This document shows positions 7,307 through 16,496 of a stretch of DNA of 64,000 nucleotides, piece by piece. Positions within the stretch are counted from its first letter, which is position 1, and every line of letters starts with the position of its first letter. The notes below the pieces were generated by a model that had not been told where the DNA came from, did not search any database, and saw only the letters and a program-made list of their open reading frames with translations. The stretch covers positions 1 to 64,000 of the forward strand of contig NZ_QCXS01000002.1 of assembly GCF_003260015.1 (NCBI RefSeq), in the 5' to 3' direction. The DNA comes from Nakamurella deserti (GTDB lineage: Bacteria; Actinomycetota; Actinomycetes; Mycobacteriales; Nakamurellaceae). Position numbers and translations under genes: made by a program.

Positions 7307-9058
7307 ATGCTCAGTGAACTGCACATCACCGGGCTCGGGGTCATCGACGACGCTGTCCTCGAGCTCCACCCGGGTCTCACCGTCGTCACCGGCGAGACCG
7401 GCGCGGGCAAGACCATGGTCGTCACCGCGTTGGGACTCGCGACGGGTGGCCGCGCCGACGCGCACCGCGTCCGCACGGGTGCCGCCCGCGCCACCGTCGA
7501 AGCGCGGTTCCTGCCACCCGCGGGTTCTCCCGCGGTCGGCGTCACCCAGGCCGCCGGAGGGGAGCTCGACGACGACGGCAGCCTGATCACGGTGCGCACG
7601 GTCACCGCCGACGGCCGGTCGCGCGCGCACGTGGGCGGACGTTCCGCGCCGCTGGCCACGCTGTCGGAGGTGACGGATCCGCTGGTGGCCATCCACGGTC
7701 AGTCCGAGGCGATCTCCCTGCTGCGTCCGGCGCAGCAGCGCGCGGTGTTGGACCGCTTCGCCGGGCTGACCGCGGAGATCAGCGACTACCGGCGGCTGCG
7801 CAGCGAGTGGCAGGCGGCCCGCCGCGAACTCACCGACCGGCTGGCGTCCGGCCAGCAGCGTGCCCAGCGCGAGCAACTCCTGCAGATCGGCCTCGCCGAG
7901 ATCGCCGCGGTCAACCCGCTGCCCGGAGAGGACGCCGAGCTGATCGCCGAAGCGCGCCGACTGGAGAACGCCGACGCGCTGCGGGCCTCCGCCGCCGACG
8001 CCCAGACGGCGCTCGACGGCTCCGACGCCGATCCCGACGTGGCCTCGGCCGTCGGCCAGTTGACCGCGGCGCGCCGGGCGTTGGAGAGCGCCGGGGACGA
8101 GAAGCTGCGCGCGCTGTCCCAGGCACTGCGGGAAGCCGGCGTGCTGCTCACCGATGTCGGGATGGAGCTCTCGGCCTATCTGGACGAACTGGACGCCGAT
8201 CCCGAACGCCTGCAGACCATCATGGAACGGCAAGCCGTCCTGCGGACTCTCACCCGCCGGTACGGTGCCGACGTCGACGCCGTTCTCGACTGGGCCGAGT
8301 CGGCCCGCGTGGAGCTGGCGTCCCTGGACACCTCGGACGAGGCGATCGCCGCGCTGCGTGAGCAGGAGAAGAAGCTGGCGTCCGCCGTGGTGGCCGCCGG
8401 GAAGCGGCTGACCAAGGCCCGTACCGCCCGGGCCGAGGAACTGGGGGCCGCCGCGACCGCCGAGCTCGCCAACCTCGCGATGGGCCGGGCGACGCTGCGG
8501 GTCGCGGTCACCCAGACCGAAGTCGCGCCTGGGCACGCGGATGCGCTCAAGGTCGGCGGTCGGTACATCACGGCCGGGCCCGACGGCTTCGACACGGTGG
8601 AGCTGCTGCTCACCGCGCACCGCGGTGCCCCCGAGTTGCCCATCCAGAAGGGCGCTTCAGGCGGGGAGTTGTCACGCGTGATGCTGTCGCTCGAGGTGGT
8701 CCTGGCGGAGGCCGACCCGGTCGGAACGCTGGTGTTCGACGAGGTCGACGCCGGCGTCGGCGGCCGGGCGGCCACCGAGATCGGTGCACTGCTCGCCCGC
8801 CTCGCCCGCACGCACCAGGTGGTCGTGGTCACCCACCTCGCCCAGGTCGCCGCGTACGCCGACCGGCAGCTCGTCGTGGACGCCACCGAGGACGGCGCGA
8901 TCCGGTCGTCGTCGGTACGGGCCGTGGAAGGTGATCTGCGAGAGGCGGAGTTGGCGCGGATGCTCGGCGGCACGGTCGGAGCGTCGGCGCGCCAGCACGC
9001 CGCCGAGCTGGTCACCGCGGCCCGCACACGGCGGAAGGAGCTGTCCCGGGCGGCCTGA
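7307..9058 (+). CDS. recN: DNA repair protein RecN
   Basis: This 583-residue SMC-like ATPase acts in double-strand break repair (M. tuberculosis RecN has about 587 residues). The N-terminal part has Walker A GETGAGKT (about residues 29-36) and a Q-loop region. The middle is Ala/Glu/Leu-rich coiled coil (about 150-370). The C-terminal part has the ABC signature ASGGELSRVMLSLE, Walker B TLVFDEVDAGVGG and the H-loop VVTHLAQVAA. The ATG at 7307 starts the canonical MLSELHITGLGVID N-terminus; an upstream extension of the same frame runs through nadK and is not real. A 91-base gap with a possible LexA box suggests its own SOS promoter. Confidence 0.97.
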   Translation: MLSELHITGLGVIDDAVLELHPGLTVVTGETGAGKTMVVTALGLATGGRADAHRVRTGAARATVEARFLPPAGSPAVGVTQAAGGELDDDGSLITVRTVTADGRSRAHVGGRSAPLATLSEVTDPLVAIHGQSEAISLLRPAQQRAVLDRFAGLTAEISDYRRLRSEWQAARRELTDRLASGQQRAQREQLLQIGLAEIAAVNPLPGEDAELIAEARRLENADALRASAADAQTALDGSDADPDVASAVGQLTAARRALESAGDEKLRALSQALREAGVLLTDVGMELSAYLDELDADPERLQTIMERQAVLRTLTRRYGADVDAVLDWAESARVELASLDTSDEAIAALREQEKKLASAVVAAGKRLTKARTARAEELGAAATAELANLAMGRATLRVAVTQTEVAPGHADALKVGGRYITAGPDGFDTVELLLTAHRGAPELPIQKGASGGELSRVMLSLEVVLAEADPVGTLVFDEVDAGVGGRAATEIGALLARLARTHQVVVVTHLAQVAAYADRQLVVDATEDGAIRSSSVRAVEGDLREAELARMLGGTVGASARQHAAELVTAARTRRKELSRAA

Positions 9059-9129
9059 GTGGACCGTTGATCGCCGGTGCTGGGACGCGCAGCGGATCCG
9101 CTTCCGACCAGCGCTTCCGCTGTCACCGA

Positions 9130-9304
9130 GGTGGAGCCCGAGGTGAGCCGCCGCGAATCCGAAGCGTCGGCGGCCGGCGCAGGACCACCGCGGGCCGGCG
9201 CAGGACCACCGCCGGCCGGCTCGCGCCAAGGTGGAGCCCGGGGGTGAGCCGCCGCGAATCCGAAGCGTCGGCGGCCGGCGCAGGACCACCGCCGGCCGGC
9301 TCGC
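9130..9304. repeat. Direct repeat of ~75-95 bp after recN
   Basis: Two near-identical copies start at 9130 and 9230 with ggtggagcccg and end in gccggccggctcgc (9224 and 9304). The first copy carries an extra internal duplication of about 20 bases (caggaccaccgcgggccggcg-like, near 9180-9212). The copies are rich in CCGG self-complementary stretches and can fold. The full gap 9059-9402 has no gene. A tagcgt hexamer at 9341-9346 may be a -10 element for the sigma gene. Confidence 0.85.
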
Positions 9305-9402
9305 TATGTATCAGGCCTGCCGTTCGGGTCCTCTGATCAGTAGCGTGAGGCCGCATCGGGCCGTACACCGGCCGGCGGCCGCATCGCGGAAGAGGGATCG
9401 CC

Positions 9403-10017
9403 ATGCACACCGACGACAGGACCGCGGAGGCCGGTGAAACCGACGTCGGGTTGTTGGTGACCGCCGCCCGGCACGGGGACCCGGCGGCGTGGAACGCACT
9501 CGTGGATCGCTACAACCGCCTGGTCTGGTCCGTGGCCCGGAGCTTCCGGTTGTCCGACGCGGACGCCGCCGACGCCGTGCAACTGACGTGGATGCGGCTC
9601 GTCGAGAACCTGGACCGGATCACCGAGCCGGACCGGATCGCGTCCTGGCTGGGCACCACCGTCCGGCGGGAGTGCCTGCAGCACCTCCGCCGATCCGGAC
9701 GGCTCCGCCTCGACGGGGGCGACGAATTCCTGGAGTCGGTTCCCGACCCCGCCCCGCCGGTCGACGCGGCCCTTCTCGAGGACGAACGCGATCGCGCCCT
9801 CTGGGAGGCGATGAGGATGCTCGGGGATCGGTGCCGCCGGCTCTTGCGCGTCCTGATGGCCTCCCCACCCCCGCCCTACAGCGCCGTGGCGGCGGCTCTC
9901 GACATGCCCATGGGCAGCATCGGGCCGGCCCGGCAGCGGTGCCTCGCCCAGCTGCGCACGATCATCACCGCGGAACCCGACGTCGGGCGACGGCCGCCAC
10001 CCCGGGGTGCCCGGTGA
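9403..10017 (+). CDS. ECF-family RNA polymerase sigma factor
   Basis: The product is 204 residues. Sigma region 2 (residues about 22-95) includes WNALVDRYNRLVWSVARSFRLSDADAADAVQLTWMRL in two helices. Region 4 (about 140-195) contains the helix-turn-helix YSAVAAALDMPMGSIGPARQRCLAQLR. There is no region 3, as expected for ECF factors. The ATG is preceded by agaggga near 9389. The gene overlaps the next one by 4 bases. No classical membrane anti-sigma factor is encoded nearby; the next product is cytoplasmic. It probably directs RNA polymerase to a small regulon, perhaps including the CHAT module. Confidence 0.9.
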   Translation: MHTDDRTAEAGETDVGLLVTAARHGDPAAWNALVDRYNRLVWSVARSFRLSDADAADAVQLTWMRLVENLDRITEPDRIASWLGTTVRRECLQHLRRSGRLRLDGGDEFLESVPDPAPPVDAALLEDERDRALWEAMRMLGDRCRRLLRVLMASPPPPYSAVAAALDMPMGSIGPARQRCLAQLRTIITAEPDVGRRPPPRGAR

Positions 10018-10535
10018 ACCCCGGGCCGGTCGACCTGCCGGAGCCCACCGACGCCGAGCGCGCCGATCCCGCCCTCGACGACCTGATGGACCGGCTCCGT
10101 GTGCTCGCCCATCACGATGCGCCGCCGCCCCTCGTCGATGCGCTCGCCCGGGCCGCCTTCGAGACCCGGGAGCTCGACGCCGAGCTCGCGGTCCTCACCG
10201 GCGACTCCGACGTCGACCGGCTCGCCCTCGTCCGGTCCACCGGCACCGTCGCCCCCCGGATGCTGTCGTTCGAGACCGACACGGTGGGGATCGAGGTGCA
10301 GATCGACCGGGCCGCGGACGGTGTGGAGGTCCGGGGGCTGATCACCGGCATCGACCCCGGCCGCGGCGACGCGGTCCTCGAGGTCGACACCGGGACCAGC
10401 CGCACCCGCCTCGCCGTCGATCCGCACGGCTGGTTCCACGCCACCGGACTGCCGGCCGGGTTGCTGCGCGTGAGGCTCACCGATCCGACCACCGGCCGCA
10501 CGACCACACCCTGGATCTCCACCCGGCTCGACTGA
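10014..10535 (+). CDS. Hypothetical partner of the ECF sigma factor
   Basis: The product is 173 residues and acidic, with no signal peptide or membrane segment. The N-terminal half (about 1-65) is helical (LDDLMDRLRVLAHHD, ALARAAFETRELDAELAVL). The C-terminal half is beta-rich (EVRGLITGIDPGRGDAVLEVD, GLPAGLLRVRLTDP) and resembles carboxypeptidase-regulatory-like beta sandwiches. The GTG at 10014 overlaps the sigma stop (GTGA), so the two are made together. It could be a cytoplasmic regulator or binding partner of the sigma factor or the CHAT protein; this is inference from position. Confidence 0.75.
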   Translation: MNPGPVDLPEPTDAERADPALDDLMDRLRVLAHHDAPPPLVDALARAAFETRELDAELAVLTGDSDVDRLALVRSTGTVAPRMLSFETDTVGIEVQIDRAADGVEVRGLITGIDPGRGDAVLEVDTGTSRTRLAVDPHGWFHATGLPAGLLRVRLTDPTTGRTTTPWISTRLD

Positions 10536-10674
10536 CCGTCCGACCGGCGGCGCGCGGGACGAGCTCACGCAGACCGGCGGCCCGGGTCGGGGGCGCGGAC
10601 CTGGACGGCGCCGACCAGCGCGACGCCGCACCCCAGCGGCTGGGCTGGGGGCGACGCGAGCTGGCGGTCGGTGG

Positions 10675-13600
10675 GTGACCGGGCCGGCCGCGTTCCCAGT
10701 GACGCCGGGCCCCCGGGCTGCGAAGCTGAGAACCGTGACTTCGCTCGTCGACCCCGCCGGCGGCGTCACCGACCCCACGGAGCCTCCGCAGCACGCCGGG
10801 CTCGCCAAGGCGTCCGGACCGCCGAGTCCCGTCGCGCGACCGGCGGCACCACCCGCACCTCCGGAGCCGGCCGGCCCTGATCCGACTGCGCACGCGACCC
10901 CGGTGGGCCGGGCACGGGCCGGAGCCGCGGCGGCAGTCGCTCCGAGGTCGCGGGCGGCGCCCACGGCACACCCCGACCCCGCGGACGATCCGGACCCGGC
11001 GGGTCTGGCTGCGGCCGCCCTCGACGAGGTCGGCCGCGACCCCCGCCACGCACTGACCCTGGCCGACCGGGCGGTGTCCGTCGCGCACCGGGACCACGAC
11101 ACCGCCGCCGCCGCCACCGCCCACCGCGCCGCCGCGCTCGCCCTGCGGGAACTCGGCGACCTGTCCACGGCCGAACGCCGGGTCCGCAACGCGGTGCGCG
11201 CCGCCGTCCGAGCCGGCGCGTCCGCCACGGCGGCGGAAGCCCGGATGACTCTGGCCTTCCTGCTCCTGGAGGCGGGCCGGGCCCGGGCCGCGCTGCACCA
11301 GGCCGACCTTGCGGTACACGCCAGCACCGGACTCGCCGCGGCCCGGGCCGCGAGCCAACGGGCACTCGTGTTGCAGCGGATCGGACGTCTGGACGAGGCG
11401 CTCGCCGGCTACGGCGACGCACTGCCGGTGTTCCGCCGCCACCACGACCGGCTCTGGGAGGCGCGGTTGCTCAACAACCGCGGTCGCCTCCACACCGACC
11501 GGGGTGACCTCGCCCGCGCCGCCGCGGACCTCTCCGGCAGCCGCGCCCTGCTGCTCGACGCAGGCATGACTTCACTCGCCGCCGACGCCGCCTGGAACCT
11601 GGCCGTCGTGGCCACCCTCGCCGGCGACATCCCGCTGGCGCTGGCCAGGTTCGACGATGTCCACACCGAGCACGTCGCCCGGGGCACGCCCAACCCCCAG
11701 CTGCGGATCGACCGCGCCGAGACCCTCCTGGTCGTCGGGTTGACCGGCGAGGCGGTCGCCGAGGCCGCCGCCGCGGTCGACGCCGTCGCAGCCGCCGGCC
11801 CGCAGGTCGACCTGCCCCATGCGCTGCTCGTCCTCGCCCAGGCGCACGCCGCGCACGGCGATCACGCCGCCGCGGCGGAGGCGGCCCGCCGCGCCCGCCG
11901 GCTGTTCCGCCGACAGCACCGGCACCACTGGGCGGCGCTGGCCGACCTGACCGCGCTGCGCGCCGCCGAGCCGGCCGCCCCGCCGGCCGCACCGCTGCTC
12001 CGCGACGCGCTGCGCACCGCCGACCGGGTCCGACGCATCGGCTGGCCGCTCGCCGAGATGGACGCCCGGCTCATCGCGGCGCGGGCCGCCGCCCGCCGGG
12101 GCGACACCGTCGTCCGGCGGGAGCAACTCACCCGCGCCGCCGAGCTCCGGCGGCTCGGCACCGTCGACTCCCGGCTCCGCGGGTGGTACGCCCGAGCGCT
12201 GCTCGCCGACGAGCTCGGCGACCGTCGGGGGTTCCGGGTCGCGTTGCGCGCCGGGCTGCGGGTGCTGGACGAGCAGCAGGCCCTGCTGGGGGCCACCGAG
12301 CTCCGCGTCGCGGTCAGCGCGGTGGGTGCCGACCTCGTCGGCCTCGGACTCGGGCACGCCCTCGCGGCCGGGCGCGCCCGGGACGTCCTCCGGTGGGCCG
12401 ACCTGGGTCGGGCCCGCGCCACCCGGCCCCGCCCCGCGAGACCGCCGCAGGACGCGGCGCTGACCCGGGCGCTGGCCACCGTCCGGCAGCTGCACGCCCA
12501 CACCGTGGCGGCCCAACTCGACGGTGACCCCGCCCCGCCCGCGGCCGAGCGGCGGCGCGCCGAGCAGGAGGTGGTGGCGGTCAGCCGGACGGCGGCGGGG
12601 CCGGGTGCCCCGGCGGACGCCGCGACTCCCGAGCTGCTGGCCGCGACGCTGGGCGACGCGGTGCTGACCGAGTTCGTCGAGCACGGGGGACAGCTGTACC
12701 GGGTGGACCTGTCGGACGGGCGGTTCTCCCTGCACCGGCTGGGGCCGCTCGCCGAGCTGCCGGCGCAGATCGCCCACGTGCACTTCGGGCTGCGCCGGCT
12801 GACCACCGGGTTCGGAACGGGCCGGTCCCGGCGGGCCACCGACGACGCGCTGCGGGCGGCGGCCGCGCGGCTGGGGGCCCGGCTCTTCGACGGCGCCGAC
12901 CCGGACCTGTCCCGTCCCGTGGTGGTGGTGCCCAGCGCGACCGTGCACGCCGTTCCGTGGGCGCTGCTGCCCGGGCTGTGGCCCCGGCCGTTCCTGGTGG
13001 CCCCGTCGGCAGCGGCCTGGTACCGGGCGACGGTCGTGTCCGATGCCGCCGGGTCGGGCGCCGGGCGGGACCGGGCGGCACGGGTCCCGGTGCTCGTGGC
13101 GGGACCGGGGCTGCCGGCGGCGGTTGCGGAGATCGCCGCGCTGCACCGGGTGATGCCGACCGCCACCGTCCTCACCCCGCCGCACGCCACCACCGACGCC
13201 GTGCTGACCGCACTCGACGGGGCACCGCTGGCCCACCTCGCCGTCCACGGCCTGCTGCGCACGGACAACCCCCTGTTCTCCGCCCTGCTGCTCGACGACG
13301 GACCGCTGACGATCTACGACCTGGAGCGACTCCGCGCGGCGCCCGGGACGGTGGTGCTGCCCTCCTGCCGGTCCGGTGTCTCGGCCACCCGTGCCGGCGA
13401 CGAGCTGCTGGGCCTCGTCGCCGCGCTGCTGTCACTGGGCGCCCGGACCGTCGTCGCGACCGCGCTGGAGACCCCGGACGGCGCCACCGGCGCCCTGATG
13501 GAGCTGTTCCACCGGGAGCTGGCGGCCGGGTGCGCACCGCCGGCGGCGTTGGCCCGCGTGCGCGGTGCGGTCGACCCGGGGGACCTGGCGCTGGCCGCCA

Positions 13601-13704
13601 CGGCGGCGGGGTTCACCTGCTTCGGCGGGTCAGGGACCGGCGCCGCGGCGCCGGGGCTCGTTGAACCGCAGGCCGCGCGGGTGTCCTCGACCGAGCGGCA
13701 CTGA
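10675..13704 (+). CDS. TPR-CHAT domain protein (caspase-like peptidase)
   Basis: The product is about 1009 residues. Residues 1-100 are a Pro/Ala-rich disordered segment, about 105-620 are helical TPR-like repeats (for example ALVLQRIGRLDEALAGYGDALP), and about 640-995 form a CHAT (caspase HetF-associated with TPR) domain. The catalytic dyad is intact: His858 in LAVHGLLRTDN and Cys898 in VVLPSCRSG, 40 residues apart as in the family. CHAT proteins are Cys proteases in signalling or defence. The start is uncertain: GTG at 10675 or GTG at 10735 (beginning MTSLVDPAGG); only the disordered part changes. It lies 139 bases after the sigma-partner gene and is convergent with a subtilase. There is no signal peptide, so it acts in the cytoplasm. 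Confidence 0.88.
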   Translation: MTGPAAFPVTPGPRAAKLRTVTSLVDPAGGVTDPTEPPQHAGLAKASGPPSPVARPAAPPAPPEPAGPDPTAHATPVGRARAGAAAAVAPRSRAAPTAHPDPADDPDPAGLAAAALDEVGRDPRHALTLADRAVSVAHRDHDTAAAATAHRAAALALRELGDLSTAERRVRNAVRAAVRAGASATAAEARMTLAFLLLEAGRARAALHQADLAVHASTGLAAARAASQRALVLQRIGRLDEALAGYGDALPVFRRHHDRLWEARLLNNRGRLHTDRGDLARAAADLSGSRALLLDAGMTSLAADAAWNLAVVATLAGDIPLALARFDDVHTEHVARGTPNPQLRIDRAETLLVVGLTGEAVAEAAAAVDAVAAAGPQVDLPHALLVLAQAHAAHGDHAAAAEAARRARRLFRRQHRHHWAALADLTALRAAEPAAPPAAPLLRDALRTADRVRRIGWPLAEMDARLIAARAAARRGDTVVRREQLTRAAELRRLGTVDSRLRGWYARALLADELGDRRGFRVALRAGLRVLDEQQALLGATELRVAVSAVGADLVGLGLGHALAAGRARDVLRWADLGRARATRPRPARPPQDAALTRALATVRQLHAHTVAAQLDGDPAPPAAERRRAEQEVVAVSRTAAGPGAPADAATPELLAATLGDAVLTEFVEHGGQLYRVDLSDGRFSLHRLGPLAELPAQIAHVHFGLRRLTTGFGTGRSRRATDDALRAAAARLGARLFDGADPDLSRPVVVVPSATVHAVPWALLPGLWPRPFLVAPSAAAWYRATVVSDAAGSGAGRDRAARVPVLVAGPGLPAAVAEIAALHRVMPTATVLTPPHATTDAVLTALDGAPLAHLAVHGLLRTDNPLFSALLLDDGPLTIYDLERLRAAPGTVVLPSCRSGVSATRAGDELLGLVAALLSLGARTVVATALETPDGATGALMELFHRELAAGCAPPAALARVRGAVDPGDLALAATAAGFTCFGGSGTGAAAPGLVEPQAARVSSTERH

Positions 13705-13756
13705 GCCCTCGAGACGGTGGTGTCCCGCCTCCGACCGTGACGCGCGGTGGGCCGGC

Positions 13757-15142
13757 TCAGACGGTGTAGTCGCCCGCGGCGTACATCCGGCCGAAGACGG
13801 GATCGAAGGGCAACCCGTCCAGGAAATCCTCGACGATCGTCGCGGACGCGGTGGGGTCGCTGCGGACCCGGCGGGCGATCTCGGCGGCCACCAGGGGGGC
13901 CGCGAACGACGTCCCCGACCAGTGCACGAACGCGGTGGAGGACCCGGCCGGGGGCTCGTCGCCGGGCGGCGGCTCGGACGGGTCGGACCAGTCGGGGGAG
14001 GGCACCCGCCAGTCCGGCACGTAGTCGCTGACCAGCTCGACGCCCGGGGCCCACACGTCGACCCAGGTGCCGCGGTTGGAGAAGTCGGCGGCGATCGGCG
14101 GGTCCGCCCGGGAGTCGTAGGCGCCGACGCCGATCACGCCGCACATCGCCGCCGGGAAGAAGCGGCGGCCCCGGTAGTCGGGGTCCCGCCCGTTGTTGCC
14201 CGCCGCGGCCACCACCACGACGCCGCGGTCCAGCAGTCGCTGCACCGCCTCGGCCAGCGCCGGCGGCGGGCGGTTGTCGTCGGTGTAGCACCCCAGGGAG
14301 AGGTTGACCACGGGCGCGGTGACGGTCGCCAGCCCCTGGGTGATGATCTCGACCTCGTCGCCGCTGCCGTCGGGATGCAGCACCTGGGCGGGGTCGATGC
14401 GCAGTTCCGGGGCGTGCCGGCTGACCAGACCGCAGATGAACAGGCCGTGGGCGGCCTGCCGGTCCAGGTCGGAGTTGCCGTTCTCGTCCAGCAGGTCCCA
14501 CTCGTGCGACCCGGTCAGGTCGTCCGGCCGGATGACCCCCTGCAGCCGGTACTGCGACCCCCGCGCCGACCAGTCGACCGGCAGACCGGTGTCCAGCACG
14601 GCCAAGTCCACCTGCGCCGACTCGGCCGCGCCGAACCACTGCGGCAGTACGGGACGGTCCGCCCTGGTCGGCACGCTGCCGGGGCCGCCCATGTACTTGC
14701 CGTTGGGCTCGCCGAAGGCGACGTGGTTGAGCGTCACGTCGCGCCGGTCGGCGAGCCTCCGCCGCCGGGCCCCCTGGATCAGCCGCGGGAGGTCCGCGTC
14801 CGGGGCGGTCGTCCACAGCTCCACGCCGGCGGCCTCGGCCAGGGTGGCGTCGAGACGCTCGTCCACCCGGCGGTCCCCGGCGGTCCGCCAGTGGTCAGGG
14901 TCGTCGGGACGGCGGCGCTGCACGTCGTTGTCGGCCAGGTACCGCGGCAGCTCCGGGTCGGCGTCGACGCGGACCAGCAACTCGCCGGGCCGGTACCAGG
15001 AGAACCGCGTGCCACGTCCGCTCAACGGCGCCCGCCGGTCCTCGGCGAACACCGTGGGGTCGCTGATCCGCAGGGCGTCCCGGCCGGGGACGAACCACGC
15101 CCGGTCCCGGAGTCGTGCGAGGTACTGCTCGTCGTAGGCCAT
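13757..15142 (-). CDS. Intracellular S8 (subtilisin-like) serine peptidase
   Basis: The product is 461 residues with no signal peptide. The peptidase domain begins near residue 165 and has a complete triad: Asp184 (VDLAVLDTG), His232 (QAAHGLFICG) and Ser412 (HWSGTSFAAP). The oxyanion Asn is in VAAAGNNG (about 316). The first ~165 residues form a domain I do not recognise (it contains FSWYRPGELLVRV), possibly a prodomain or sensor. The gene converges on the CHAT gene with a 52-base gap and diverges from steA. Together with the ECF sigma and CHAT genes it suggests a protease-based signalling module; that link is inference. Confidence 0.88.
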   Translation of the reverse strand: MAYDEQYLARLRDRAWFVPGRDALRISDPTVFAEDRRAPLSGRGTRFSWYRPGELLVRVDADPELPRYLADNDVQRRRPDDPDHWRTAGDRRVDERLDATLAEAAGVELWTTAPDADLPRLIQGARRRRLADRRDVTLNHVAFGEPNGKYMGGPGSVPTRADRPVLPQWFGAAESAQVDLAVLDTGLPVDWSARGSQYRLQGVIRPDDLTGSHEWDLLDENGNSDLDRQAAHGLFICGLVSRHAPELRIDPAQVLHPDGSGDEVEIITQGLATVTAPVVNLSLGCYTDDNRPPPALAEAVQRLLDRGVVVVAAAGNNGRDPDYRGRRFFPAAMCGVIGVGAYDSRADPPIAADFSNRGTWVDVWAPGVELVSDYVPDWRVPSPDWSDPSEPPPGDEPPAGSSTAFVHWSGTSFAAPLVAAEIARRVRSDPTASATIVEDFLDGLPFDPVFGRMYAAGDYTV

Positions 15143-15297
15143 GCGATCCCGCTTCCGGTCGGAGTGTCACCCATCCGATGCGCCCGTTCCCGCGCTGATC
15201 CAGGTGACCAGATTCTCACCCGTCCGAGTACCGCCGAACACGTGGACTTCCGCGCGCCCTCCGCCGATGTGCGCAGGTCAGCTGCCACTCTGGAGCC

Positions 15298-16467
15298 ATG
15301 AAACTTCTGTCACGTGGGTCACGCCAGCTACCAGGAATCACAGGGTCCGCTCGGGTGTCCCGGCAGACCGCCGAGGTGCTCAGCCGGGCCGGCAACGGCG
15401 ACATCGTCGTCGTGGACCATCCGGACCTCGACCGCAAGACCGCCGACCTGCTGGTGCAGGCCGGAGTGGCCGCGGTCGTCAACGCCTCGGCGTCGATCTC
15501 CGGCCGCTACCCCAACCTCGGCCCCGAGGTGCTGGTCAACTCCGGCGTCGTGCTCGTGGACGCCATCGGCGACAAGGTCTTCGGCCGGCTCAAGGACGGC
15601 GCCAAGGTCCGCCTCGACGAGGGCTCGCTGTTCGTCGGCGACGACCTGATCGGCACCGGCACCGTCCAGAACCAGGAGTCCGTCTCGGATCTGATGATCG
15701 ACGCCAAGGCGGGCATGTCTGCCCAGCTGGAAGCGTTCGCCGCCAACGCGATCGAGTACATGAAGCGCGAGCGCAGCCTGCTGCTCGACGGCGTGGGCAT
15801 CCCCGAGATCAGCACCGACATGGAGAACCGCCAGGTCGTGCTGGTGGCCGCGTCCGCCGACACCGCGCAGGAGCTGAAGAAGCTCCGGAAGTACATCGCC
15901 GACTACCGGCCCGTGCTGGTCGGTGTCGACGCCGGCGCCGACGCGCTGCGCGCCGCCGGGCACAAGCCGGACCTGATCATCGGCAACCCGGACGCGATCA
16001 GCACCGAGTCGCTGACCTCCAAGGCCGAGGTCGTCGTCCCGGCGCACACCGACGGGCACGCCCCCGGGATCGAGCGCATCCAGGACCTGGGCCTGGGCGC
16101 GGTCACCTTCCCCGCCTCCGGCACCAGCGAGGACCTCGCGCTGCTGCTCGCCGACGCCCACGACGCCTCCCTGATCGTCACGGTCGGTATGCGGACCACG
16201 CTGACCGATCTGCTCGACCGCGGGCAGGGCAACACCGCGTCCAGCTTCCTGGTCCGGATGCGGGTGGCGAACAAGGTCGTCGAGGCGGCCGCGCTGACCA
16301 AGCTCTACCGCGCCCGGGTGACCTGGTGGGCGGTGATGCTGCTGATCATCGCCGCGACCGTGGCGATCGTCGTCGCGTTGCTCGTCTCCGACGTCTCCGG
16401 CACCTACGGCGACCTCATCCGCCAGTGGTGGAACGACGTCACCGCCTGGGTGCGCAACCTCTTCTGA
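15298..16467 (+). CDS. steA: SteA-like cytokinetic ring / envelope protein
   Basis: The product is 389 residues. It matches the SteA family (M. tuberculosis Rv1697) in position and sequence, with a large cytoplasmic domain (VVLVAASADTAQELKKLRKYI, VGVDAGADALRAAGHKPDLIIGN, with thiamin-pyrophosphokinase-like features). One membrane helix lies near residues 343-365 (WWAVMLLIIAATVAIVVALL), followed by a short C-terminal tail. In corynebacteria SteA and SteB form a pair that affects cell division and envelope integrity. The ATG at 15298 has tggag just upstream. steB starts 29 bases downstream. Confidence 0.92.
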   Translation: MKLLSRGSRQLPGITGSARVSRQTAEVLSRAGNGDIVVVDHPDLDRKTADLLVQAGVAAVVNASASISGRYPNLGPEVLVNSGVVLVDAIGDKVFGRLKDGAKVRLDEGSLFVGDDLIGTGTVQNQESVSDLMIDAKAGMSAQLEAFAANAIEYMKRERSLLLDGVGIPEISTDMENRQVVLVAASADTAQELKKLRKYIADYRPVLVGVDAGADALRAAGHKPDLIIGNPDAISTESLTSKAEVVVPAHTDGHAPGIERIQDLGLGAVTFPASGTSEDLALLLADAHDASLIVTVGMRTTLTDLLDRGQGNTASSFLVRMRVANKVVEAAALTKLYRARVTWWAVMLLIIAATVAIVVALLVSDVSGTYGDLIRQWWNDVTAWVRNLF

Positions 16468-16496
16468 ATCGCCCGAACCTCCCGATAAGGCTGGCC

